Shown here piece after piece: positions 10,460 to 19,548 of a DNA stretch of 64,000 bases (its first letter is position 1; the number at the start of each line of letters is the position of its first letter). The translations under genes were made by a program, and so were the position numbers. Under the pieces are notes generated by a model. It was not told the origin of the DNA, searched no databases, and was given only the letters and a program-made list of their open reading frames with translations. The stretch comes from Trachythela sp. YZ-2020 (lineage: Eukaryota > Cnidaria > Anthozoa > Malacalcyonacea > Clavulariidae), in NCBI GenBank assembly GCA_016169945.1, contig JADLSH010000367.1, positions 5,206,001-5,270,000 on the forward strand, written 5' to 3'.

Positions 10460-10694
10460 ATTTGACTATATATGCTCCTTCACTTGTGTTGTTGAGCACT
10501 CTGTGAGGTTAATTGGTGGCTAATAGCTATAATGCAAAAGCTCACTTCCCTTGTGGTCGTTTGAGCACTCTGGCTAAGACACTTCACGCATGTCTGGATG
10601 CGCATGTGTCTGAGTATTGTACCACATGCGCTTGGTGAGGGCAAGAGTATGGTGTATAAATACGAAGTCACTCGCATCTAGACTGCGTTACAAG

Positions 10695-10738
10695 CTGCAC
10701 TGACGAGCCGTTGAACGGCGAAACATGCATGTCTGCAG
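10695..10738 (+). ncRNA. Hammerhead ribozyme, satellite unit 2
   Basis: It is identical in core, stems and cleavage triplet to unit 1. The predicted cleavage is after 10733, giving a 279-nt monomer relative to unit 1. Confidence 0.88.
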
Positions 10739-10976
10739 ATTTGACTATATATGCTCCTTCACTTGTGTTGTTGAGCACTCTGTGAGGTTAATTGGTGGCT
10801 AATAAGCTATAATGCAAAAGCTCACTTCCCTTGTGGTCGTTTGAGCACTCTGGCCCCAAGACACTTCACGCATGTCTGGATGCGCATGTGTCTGAGTATT
10901 GTACCACATGCGCTTGGTGAGGGCAAGAGTATGGTGTATAAATACGAAGTCACTCGCATCTAGACTGCGTTACAAG

Positions 10977-11020
10977 CTGCACTGACGAGCCGTTGAACGG
11001 CGAAACATGCATGTCTGCAG
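10977..11020 (+). ncRNA. Hammerhead ribozyme, satellite unit 3
   Basis: It is identical in core, stems and cleavage triplet to units 1 and 2. The predicted cleavage is after 11015, 282 nt beyond the unit 2 site. The unit runs into a TA microsatellite just after stem I. Confidence 0.88.
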
Positions 11021-11033
11021 ATTTGACTATATA

Positions 11034-11340
11034 TATATATATATATATAATGATGTTTATGTTAATGATGAGTTGCGGCACCCTTTTTTATGTTAATTAC
11101 GTAACACTCACCCTCATATGCTAATGACCACGTGCCACCCCGTGCCACTTCGTGCCACCCCACAATCCGAGTCGAACGGTACCTACTATACTACTGATAC
11201 AACTCCGACGTTTCGAGCGAAGGCCTTTCGTCAGGAAGTTAGTAGCGTGGATCGGAAAAACACATACGTTCATAAAACTAGACGGCAAAACTCGTTCAAG
11301 CAATCGGTCGCGAACTTTTGAGCTCCTCAAATATATATAA
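11034..11340 (-). other. Repeat remnant between TA tracts carrying a second hammerhead class
   Basis: This ~300-bp segment lies between a TA tract (11026-11049) and ATATATAT at 11331. It contains tandem GTGCCACC-like phrases (11130-11160) and a reverse-strand hammerhead. It may be a terminal fragment of a Penelope-like element or a solo retrozyme-type unit. No reverse transcriptase is attached. Confidence 0.4.
11191..11245 (-). ncRNA. Penelope-type hammerhead ribozyme
   Basis: Read on the reverse strand: stem I CTACT + AACTTC (11245-11235), core CTGACGA (11234-11228), a weak stem II containing GGC/GCT (within 11227-11215), GAAA (11214-11211), an almost absent stem III (C/G), cleavage triplet GTC ending at 11207, then GGAGTT (11206-11201) pairing with AACTTC, an internal loop, and AGTAG (11195-11191) pairing with CTACT. 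The two-part stem I with an internal loop and the tiny stem III match hammerheads described in Penelope-like elements. Confidence 0.75.
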
Positions 11341-11398
11341 CTATTTTTGCTAATAGCGAGAATATTAGAATAACATACACATTAACTGTATACATCAA

Positions 11399-13000
11399 GT
11401 GGAATGTGCAATCGATATGTCTATTGAAAACCTAAGTTTTGCTTGGACTAGCGATTTTGACTCGCTCAAGAAATTTTCAAATGAAGTCCTAAACCTTGAT
11501 GGAGAATGGACACAGCCTGGAGGGGACAAGAAGCTCCTTACTTTTGGCAACTCAAGTATTGTATGGCGAAAAACTAAAGGTTTGTTGCTGTTTAAAGGTG
11601 AGCAATCAATAGCTGTTAAAACGAAAATTTGCGAATCAATGCTACAAGAATCGTTTAACCCATCATCACAAACGCATTCGAGCATATCGCCTGGTGATCA
11701 TATGAATGAGATCGAGAGTCTTAGATCTGGTCAGTTATTGAATGGTGAAGCAATTCAACTTTTGGCGAATTCTGTTTCGCAGATCTCTTCTATAATTGCT
11801 GAATTTCAAGCAAAAGCAAAACCTTTTACTGACGATTTAAGTCAAAAAAATATGGAAAAATCACTAGAGGAAAAAATTGAGCAATCTGAATATGCAAATT
11901 CCATCAACACCAACAATTCTATTGTCATAGAACAATCAGAACAATCAATGGAATCGAACAATGCAAATAGTGATGAATGTACTCCCTTGATAGATAAAAA
12001 CACTTTAGAAAAAACTTTAGAGATAAGCGACAATCAAGAAGACATCTCCACATTAAATGAATTAAATTATGATGCGAGTGATAATAACATGAAAACCTCC
12101 TACGCAAAAGCTGCGAAATCACATCTAGATTCAAGAAACCCCTCTAAAACACCTACAAGATCTGTAAAGGATGAATTGTCGCTTGCTACTAATACAAAGG
12201 AAAATACCCCAAATTCTGAGGGATTAATACACTCTGATTACGAGCGTCCCCTTTCAGAATATTATGAATTGTCAACAGACTTAGAGGAAGTTAAGCTGGA
12301 TGCGGTGATAAACCACACTAAACTATCCAACAATATCTCATCAAATAGTAAGGTTATTAGCGAAAATACTCAAGAAATAAATCAACTCAAAGAACAATTG
12401 ACCAATATGCAAAGTGAGCGTCAAACACTCATTAAGGAAATTTCAAAACAAAGTGAGATAATTAAGCAACTATCCTCCAAAGTGAATAATTTGCAAAACA
12501 CACAAGTAATCCATAGTGCCCAACATAGCGTTAGATCAAGTACGTCAAAGGAATCGCTCAACACCCAACAAACTACTGAGTGTCTCGATCTAAATAAACC
12601 GCTAAATACTCCTTTGAGCGCTAACCTACCTGTCTCAATGAAACCGCCGAATAAGAAACATAACGCAGTGAATACTAGGCCTATTAAGCCTAAAGAAAAA
12701 TCTGCAAAGAAACATGTTGACTTAGCCTCTGAAAGTCAGCACAAAGTCCACCCAAGAATGCCTATAAATAGGAAAACTCGCCCAGAAGAAGCGGTGAAAC
12801 CTCGCGAAATGAGTCAAATTCAAGACAAGAAGCGAACCACGAATAACCTTAACATCGGGAGGTTACCACTAATTGATACGCAACAACATAAAATTCCAGC
12901 TAGAATAACTACCCGTTTCCAACAAGGAACTAGAGCAAAGTCAAAGCGATATAATAGTTGGGGTTTTCGGAAGCGACCAGGATACCCTCTAATCGATTAG
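11399..13000 (+). CDS. LINE C ORF1 protein (533 aa, intact)
   Basis: The frame opens with an ATG close to the 5' end of the element and has no internal stop. Residues ~8-85 form a compact segment with FAWTSDFDSLKKF and WRKTKGLLLFKGE that looks like a folded domain I cannot name. Residues ~100-280 are Ser/Asn/Glu-rich and low complexity. Residues ~300-375 have heptad-like Leu/Ile spacing (INQLKEQL, IIKQLSSKV) suggesting a coiled coil for trimerisation, and the C-terminal ~150 residues are Lys/Arg-rich, suited to RNA binding. This layout matches ORF1 proteins of LINEs, which package LINE RNA. No zinc knuckle is visible. It overlaps the ORF2 start by 43 bp in a different frame. Confidence 0.75.
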   Translation: MECAIDMSIENLSFAWTSDFDSLKKFSNEVLNLDGEWTQPGGDKKLLTFGNSSIVWRKTKGLLLFKGEQSIAVKTKICESMLQESFNPSSQTHSSISPGDHMNEIESLRSGQLLNGEAIQLLANSVSQISSIIAEFQAKAKPFTDDLSQKNMEKSLEEKIEQSEYANSINTNNSIVIEQSEQSMESNNANSDECTPLIDKNTLEKTLEISDNQEDISTLNELNYDASDNNMKTSYAKAAKSHLDSRNPSKTPTRSVKDELSLATNTKENTPNSEGLIHSDYERPLSEYYELSTDLEEVKLDAVINHTKLSNNISSNSKVISENTQEINQLKEQLTNMQSERQTLIKEISKQSEIIKQLSSKVNNLQNTQVIHSAQHSVRSSTSKESLNTQQTTECLDLNKPLNTPLSANLPVSMKPPNKKHNAVNTRPIKPKEKSAKKHVDLASESQHKVHPRMPINRKTRPEEAVKPREMSQIQDKKRTTNNLNIGRLPLIDTQQHKIPARITTRFQQGTRAKSKRYNSWGFRKRPGYPLID

Positions 13001-15821
13001 CCATCCGGCAAAGTAGGAGCCACAACTTAATTAATATTCCAATTACGAAAACTACAAATGCTGCTCTTGACGTTTCTTTACCAAAATTTTTATTACTAAA
13101 CGCTAGATCAATCCTTAATAAAAAAGAGGAACTTGAGGTCATTATCAGTCAGTGTAGCCCTGATGTAGTCATGATCACAGAAACATGGTTATCTGATATC
13201 GTACCTGATGAAGTCGTTAATATTCCGAAATTTAGCTTGGTCAGAAAAGATAGACCTATTGGAAGGGGTGGTGGAGTGAAGTGTATATACGGGAAAGTAT
13301 AACTTACAAACTTCGACTCGACTTGTCAAATGATCAATATGAGTGTGTTTGGATTGTATTACGCCCTGTCTGGCTTCCAAGATCAATTTCTAGAATTGCA
13401 ATTGCATGTGTGTACATTCCTCCATCTGTAAATATGGAGACGGTAAATAGTTTCTGTGACTATTTTTGCTACTGTTATGATAAATTGAAATCGGAAAGCC
13501 CATGCACAGCAATCATTGCAGCTGGTGATTTCAACCCTGACAGTAATGGGTTGAATATAAGAACAATCACACGCCAATGCCACATAAAACAAATAGTAAA
13601 AACACCAACAAGAGGTAAAGCAGTTTAGGACCTAATTATTACGGAAATACATAAGATTTACGAAGATCCAGAAATACTGCCCCCCCTTGGAACTTCTGAC
13701 CATAAACGAATTGTATGGAGACCAAAAAATCGAAATCAGTTAGGAAACAAAAAAGGAAAAAGAACAGTAACTGTAAGGCCGCTGAGAGACTCATCTATAC
13801 TTCAATTTGAGCAGTTCATTAGAGAATATAATTGGTCATTTGTATTTAACGCTGCTGAAGTCGATGATGGGGTGCGTTTATTTCTTGAGGCAACTAATAA
13901 CATGTTTGATACCTTCTTCCCCTGTAAATCAATCAAAGTGTATGAGGACGATAAACCATATATCACTGGAAGAATCAAGGAAATGATGCATAATCGCGAT
14001 AAAGCATACCAACGTGGACAAGCCGAACGCTTTAAGTATCTACGAAATAAAATTGTATCTGAGATTCGGAAAGAAAAATAAATTTTATGAAAAGAGAATT
14101 AAACCGATATGCAGCCATAACCCAAAGCAATGGTGGAAACAGATAAAGAAAGTTGTTGGAACTAAGAAGGATTCAGTCTCTATTATAGATCCGGAAACTG
14201 AAAATCCACTAAGCGCAAAAGAGTCCGCTGAGTTTATTAACACCTTTTTCACAGACCTAACTAAGAACTACCCAGAAGTGGCTGATGAGTGGCTGACGAT
14301 TACAGCAGATGAGACTCTGCCTCAAATCTCTGTGACGAATCTCATAAAGAAATTAAAAGGCATAGATGCCAATAAAGCACATGGGCCATTTGATCCCTGT
14401 TTAAAGATAATAAAGTTATTCGCTGAATATTTTGCGGTACCTTTAGTACATATTTTTAATCAATCCTTCCAAACTATGAAATTCCCGGAAGTTTGGAAAA
14501 TTTCTAACGTCTGTGCTATCCCCAAAACAACCCCATGCAATAGAGTGGAGGAGTTAAGACCGATTTCCCTTACTAGCGTACTCTCCAAAGTGCAAGAATC
14601 GTATGCTGTTGAATGGATCCTTGAGGACGTTCAAGAAGAAATTAGTGATTCTCAATTTGGTGGCCTGGCAGGATCTTCAGCTGTTTTGACGTTAGTGTAT
14701 TTGGTACATAATTGGTATAAGTGCATGGAAAACACGGGAAAAGTTGTAAGAATCTCCTTTTTGGACTTTCGTAAAGCCTATGATTTGATCAACCATAACA
14801 TTTTGTTAGGAAATTTTATGGACATTGGTGTGCGCCCTTCGTTAGTAAGATGGTTTGCGACGTATTTACAAGGTAGACTACAAATGTGTACGTTTAGAAA
14901 CCACAAATCAGAGTGTAAAAGTATAAGAGGAGTGATCCACAAGGAAGTAAATTGGGGCCCTGGCCTTCATTATAAAGATTAACCAGCTGGCCAATGTTGT
15001 TGAAACACCAAATGATGATCAGAATGGAGGTTCTGACCAAGACGACATTGTTATTTTTATGGATGACACTACTTTATCCGAGGTGATTGATGTCACTGAT
15101 CATGTATCTGGAAATTGTATCGGAAATAGTCAAAATAATATTGATAACATAATTCGGTTCACGGAAAATGAGCAAATGGAATTAAACGCCAAGAAATGCA
15201 ATGAAATGGTAGTAGATTTCAGAAAGATTAAGACTGTAATCCCTCCTGTCTGCATTGGGCAACAACCAATGTCTAGAGTCAAAACGTACAAGTTATTGGG
15301 ACTCTGGATAGACGATGATTTAAATTGGGAATCAAATACAGAGTACATTATTAAGAAAGCAACCAAACGTCTATATTTTTGAAGGTTCTTAAGGGTTATG
15401 GCGCACCAAAAATGACCTCAAGACTTTTTATTGCTGTGTAATCAGATCAACTTTGGAGTATGGTGCCCAGGTATGGAACGGCAACTTGACGCAAGCACAG
15501 CGTAATGATATTGAAAGAGTACAGAAACGAGCTTTGAGGATAATTGTTCCTGAATATGAGTACAATCGTGCGCTTCAGGAATGTGAACTAAAAACGTTAC
15601 AGGAACGTAGAGATGATTTATGTGTTCGTCTCATCAAGCAGATGTCAGAGCCATCACATAAATTACATTCATTGCTTCCTAGGAAATGCTCTGAGGTAAA
15701 AGGAAGAGAAACTCGAACAAATCCGAACAAATTTTATAACTTCTTCTACAGAACCGAAAGATTTAAACGCAGTCCGTTAGTATATGCAATAGATAAATAC
15801 AACGATAGGCTAAAACTGTAG
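12958..15821 (+). pseudogene. LINE C ORF2: endonuclease and reverse transcriptase, frameshifted
   Basis: Endonuclease motifs: LLLNARS (~13093), TETWL (~13182), AAGDFNPDS (~13520) and GTSDHK (~13688). RT motifs: LRPISLTSVLSK (~14560), FLDFRKAYDLINH (catalytic region, ~14760) and MDDTTL (~15060, paired aspartates in a variant box). The C-terminal domain includes LEYGAQVWNGNL and ends at 15821. Breaks: frameshifts near 13280, 14070, 14960, 15380 and 15440, and a stop at 13626-13628. The PQG-type box is damaged near 14935. The protein is inactive as encoded although almost every domain is present. Confidence 0.82.
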
Positions 15822-16131
15822 TTTTTAATTTGAGAACGTTCTATATATATAGTCGTATATTTTAGTCGTATTTTAGATATATAAATTTGTATATACATGT
15901 AATATTTTAGAATTAGTTGTAATCTTAACTAGTAGTTGAACCAAATTGTAAACACATTATAATTTAGTGTATCCGCTATTGAAATGTGGGAAATAAAGCC
16001 ATTATTATTATTATTATACATGTGCTTTATTATGCTCTAATCCATGTGCGTTACTTCTCAGCCGCTATTTTTACGATTTCGTAAAACTTCACGATTTCGA
16101 TTAACTATTGTATTGTTTTCATTTGTTTGCA

Positions 16132-16569
16132 GATGACTCCCCTGGCAAGACGGCAGTCGAGGGGGAAAAAAGAGCCAAACGAAATCCAGATAACAAAGAG
16201 CTATCCCAAACCTTCGCAACAGCAATATCATTTGCATTGGTTCAGAGAGAACGCCACCCGGAATTGCACACCTTTCCCACGCTGCGGGTTCATCCTTTTG
16301 GCTTTGAGATCGTAATTTACGATACTAAATTTGATTGTTTAATGTCGGGTTGTTATAATTGGTCAAAAAGGTCTATTTTTTATCTGTGGATTGTTTTAAA
16401 TCATAAATTATTTGCTTTCAACGAATGGACGAAGGGTGATGAGTACAAATGTGGCTATTCCGCCGTGGCGGAAAAGCGAGTACAAGGAGACTGTATGTAC
16501 CTTGTGCAGAAGTCGAGGTTTAATGATGCAGGCGAACGTTTGGCTCAGCAACTGATGTCGTTGTATTGA
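16132..16569 (+). CDS. Unrecognised coding-like terminal exon
   Basis: A good acceptor (TTTGTTTGCAG) ends at 16131 and is followed by a long open frame to a TGA at 16567-16569, about 145 residues. The peptide is of mixed composition, including HPELHTFPTLRVHPFG and YNWSKRSIFYLWIVL, not low complexity and unlike the LINE, hAT or Gypsy proteins here. I do not recognise the family. An internal ATG in another frame gives only a 62-residue peptide. No upstream exon or promoter is obvious, because LINE C lies directly before it. It may be the last exon of a host gene, a fragment of an unknown transposon, or chance. Confidence 0.4.
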   Translation, partial: DDSPGKTAVEGEKRAKRNPDNKELSQTFATAISFALVQRERHPELHTFPTLRVHPFGFEIVIYDTKFDCLMSGCYNWSKRSIFYLWIVLNHKLFAFNEWTKGDEYKCGYSAVAEKRVQGDCMYLVQKSRFNDAGERLAQQLMSLY

Positions 16570-16699
16570 CAGCAACCGACAATACAACGATTTGCTTTAT
16601 TTTGGACGTTAACGTAAAGACATGCAAAGATTTGATTGGGATAAGTAATATCAATTTATAATTATTATCAATTAATAATCTTTATTAGTATAGGTTATC

Positions 16700-16849
16700 A
16701 TGCGATGGCGAGTACAATTAGGGATTAATAGTACGAGTGATGTTTTAAATTTGCCAAAAATTGGACGAGCTGCCGGGGCGAGTCCAATGTGTAACATTTT
16801 CAAACATCACCCCTATTATTAATCCCTAATTGTACGAGCAACATCGCAT
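16700..16849. repeat. Fold-back repeat, ~50-bp arms
   Basis: The arms at 16700-16748 and 16800-16849 are imperfectly inverted (shared cores ATTAGGGATTAATA and GTGATGTT), with a 51-bp spacer. It is probably a small MITE; no clear target duplication is seen. Confidence 0.7.
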
Positions 16850-16910
16850 TATTACTTGTTTATTATTGAAACATTTTTTCTTTCTTGTTTTTTGTTTCTT
16901 TTGGGAAAAT

Positions 16911-16938
16911 CATTAATTGTACTGCAGTACAATTAATG
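16911..16938. repeat. 28-bp perfect palindrome
   Basis: The 28 bases read the same on both strands, centred on CTGCAG. It is part of the dense fold-back zone 16.7-17.5 kb. Confidence 0.8.
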
Positions 16939-17029
16939 AAATAATTGTACTCCTCTCAACCAATCAGCATCCAGTAATTTTGTCATGCTAATAATAATAT
17001 AAAGTATAGTGCTTTATAGAGATTTCGAG

Positions 17030-17480
17030 CACTGATAAAACTGATTATCTCACACGTGAGATTATTTATGATAATTTTGAAGTTTATGAAAATGGATATT
17101 TTATTTTATCTTATTTTGTTTGAAAAGACTGTCCTTTATATAATAAACAGAAAAATACATGGATACTTGGAAATACCAGATTTATTTCTCGTGTTGAACA
17201 TGATATCTCACTCGTTCGCTGCGCTCACTCGTGAGATATCATGTTCAACACTCGAAATAAATCTGGTATTTCCGCGCACCCATGTATTATTCTCTATATA
17301 TATATACTGGCGTTGGGGAACATTTATGGGATAGTTATGTACCAATATGTGTTAAAAAACTTTTATTATATAGAATAAAATCAACTTTTATTATATAAAA
17401 TAGTGTGTTTTATTGATTTTTCCGCCACTAATAAAAGTGATAATCTCACATGTGCGATTATTTATGATAATCGCACATGT
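17030..17480. repeat. Nested fold-back MITE zone
   Basis: A phrase around 17030-17085 (CTGATTATCTCACACGTG) recurs in diverged form at 17416-17480. Between them is a strong hairpin at 17155-17286 whose arms read into each other across TCGCTGCGCTCACTCG. The arrangement suggests one palindromic MITE inserted into another. Confidence 0.6.
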
Positions 17481-18054
17481 GACGATTATCGCTGAATAAG
17501 CATTAAAGGCATAACCTCATGTTTTTGTACAGACCGTGCGACGAACCAGCGAGGCCAGTGCACGGTTTAAGCGGTTTAATTAATCAAATAATCAATTTTT
17601 ACTATTTTAGTTTCTCGAATGATGCAGGATCCCAGAAAAAACGAATTTCTTAAAATAATACATGTATCTATGAACAAAAGTTGAACAAATTTTTCGGTAA
17701 AAGTTGCAGCTATTAAAACTGTTCCTGTTTTAAACGCCACCCCTACCACTAATGAAGTTTTGCTGCAAGGTTTTAACTATATCTGTGTACAAAATTGAGA
17801 TTGAAAGGAAACGTGGTTAAGTTTGAAAAGTTTTTACTGCCACGCTTACTGACCAGATTTTCCCCTTTTTTGCTCATAAGACATGGTTAAGTTTGAACAT
17901 TTTCAGCGGCAGCTTTTACCGAAAAAAATTGTTCAACTTTTTCTTATAGTATTTCAACTTTCTGTGCACAAAGTGGAGCAAAACACGTGGTTAATGACAC
18001 TTTTTATGCGGCATGTTCAATTTTTTGGAGTTACCGTTGTTTTGTAGATCAAAC
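17480..18054. other. No gene; short diverged repeats
   Basis: Related phrases (GGTTAAGTTTGAA and ACCGAAAAAAATTGTTC-like) recur within 17640-18000 in direct and inverted orientation. Nothing codes. Confidence 0.4.
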
Positions 18055-18058
18055 TTAA

Positions 18059-18755
18059 GGAGGCTCCCTACAGTTTTAATTCTGTGTCGCGGGATCTGTA
18101 GCTGTACGAAGTTGTACAAAGTACAAACGAAGTTTATGTATTATAAACAAACCTTTTATACTTTTTATATCACGAGTTCACGAATCACGATTGCGCCAAA
18201 ATTTCGTTGTCCACACGCGTGGGTATTCGAGGGCTTGTCTCTCGTGAAAAATGAAATCCTGATTTTTCTGACGTCACACACAAACTATAAATACATTTTT
18301 CTCCTGTTTCCTTCGGTAATTTTTTTTTTAATTTGCATACGATACAGAAATCACAAAATGCATAAAATATGCGATTTTAAAAAAATTCCTCGGAGCCGAA
18401 TTTTTTTTATTACAAAAAAACGTTTTCTTGAGATTTAAAAAAATTCGGCTCCGAGGAATTTTTTTAAAATCGCATATTTCAATACTTTGTACTTTAGGTG
18501 CTCGTGTGCAAAAAATAAAAAAGCTTTACCGAAGGAAAATCAAAAAAATTAAGAAAGAAGATAAAAATACGACAATCTCTAAATCGCGTTGTTACCATGG
18601 CAACGTAAATATTTAGAAACATTTTTTGTTCTTCGTAATCCGCAATATTGCGCCAATCTGATGGCCAAGTCTCGTGACCATACCTTGCAAAATGAGCAAT
18701 AATGGACCTTAGAGCACATTTGCGTGCTACAGAATTAAAACTGTAGGGAGCCTCC
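18059..18755. mobile_element. TTAA-flanked non-autonomous DNA transposon (piggyBac-like)
   Basis: TTAA occurs at both ends (18055-18058 and 18756-18759). The ~28-bp inverted termini begin GGAGGCTCCCTACAG. The interior has no transposase but contains a second fold-back (18368-18480, arms around TTCCTCGGAGCCGAA). A TTAA target and short inverted termini are features of the piggyBac group. The full termini including TTAA are themselves nearly palindromic. Confidence 0.8.
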
Positions 18756-18762
18756 TTAACCA

Positions 18763-18886
18763 TGTCTCCTGTACGTTGCGCTCTATTTAGTGCTCAGAAA
18801 ATTCAGCAATAGCTCAAAAAAGTTTATTACTGTAATCAGCCTAATCACTCCCAAGTTTTTGTATCGTCTTATTTTATATCGTCTTA
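18763..18886. other. Short spacer before the satellites
   Basis: Nothing recognised. Confidence 0.3.
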
Positions 18887-19545
18887 ATGTCAATTATCTT
18901 TCTGCATTGAAATCTCCTTTGAATTTCGTTGGAAATACTAGGCCAACTTAGTTGAAATTCATTACGCAACATTGGGAATTTCTCGATCAATTTAAAAGGT
19001 AATGTCAAATTTCTTTCTGCATTCCAATAACCTATGAATTTCTTTGGAAATACTAGGGCAACTTAGTTGAAATTTATTGTGCAACATTCGAAACGTTCAA
19101 TATCAATTCCAAAGGTAATGTCAAATTTGTTTCTGAATTACAATCGCTTTTGAATCTCGTTGGAAATACCAAGTCAACTTACTTGAAATTCATTGTGCAA
19201 CGTTGGAAAATTTCACGATCAATTTAAAAGGTAATGTCAAATTTCTTTCTGCATTCAAATCTCGTTTGAATTTCGCTGGAAATACCAGATCAACTCAGTT
19301 GAAATTAATTGCGCAACATTGGAATATTTCAATATCAAATTCAAAGATAATGTGAAATTTCTTTCTCAATTCCAATCTCCTTTGAATCTCGTTGGAAATA
19401 CCAGGTCAACTCACTTGAAATTCATTGCGCGCACATTGGAAAGTTTATCCATCATTGTCAAATTTCTTTCTGCATTCCAATATCCCATGAATTTCATTGG
19501 AAATACTAGGTCAATTTAGTTGAAATTGATTGTGCAACATTGAAA
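18887..19545. repeat. Satellite array A, 115-116-bp unit, ~5.7 copies
   Basis: Units start at about 18887, 19002, 19118, 19234 and 19350, with a shortened last unit near 19455. Shared phrases are TCAAATTTCTTTCTGCATTC, GTTGGAAATACTAGG and GCAACATTGG. Copies differ by many substitutions, so the array is old. It directly abuts array B but the unit sequence is unrelated. Confidence 0.9.
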
Positions 19546-19548
19546 TCT

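Larger units (their letters stand above)
10191..11033 (+). repeat. Three-copy ~281-bp hammerhead-ribozyme satellite (retrozyme-like)
   Basis: Three nearly identical direct copies start at 10191, 10473 and 10752 (periods 282 and 279 bp). The middle copy differs by losing one base of AATAAGC and the bases CCCA in GGCCCCAAG. Each copy has a TATAAA box and a hammerhead ribozyme with the same internal spacing. The array is flanked by TA microsatellites. Known parallels are newt, schistosome and cave-cricket satellites and animal retrozymes, whose multimeric transcripts self-cleave to unit length and may circularise. No protein is encoded, so mobility would depend on another element's enzymes. Confidence 0.88.
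11341..16018 (+). mobile_element. LINE C: nearly full-length two-ORF non-LTR retrotransposon
   Basis: A short 5' leader precedes ORF1 (11399-13000, intact). ORF2 follows with endonuclease and reverse transcriptase (12958-15821, broken). An AATAAA signal is at 15991 and an ATT-repeat tail ends the element. The order and motifs fit the CR1/L2/Jockey-type group; I cannot assign the clade from sequence alone. The 5' boundary is inferred from where the TA tract ends. Confidence 0.85.

Noticed and set aside
10480..10677. Reverse-strand 65-codon frame in the ribozyme satellite
   Set aside because: Not kept in the other two copies because of 1- to 4-base differences; the unit is non-coding.
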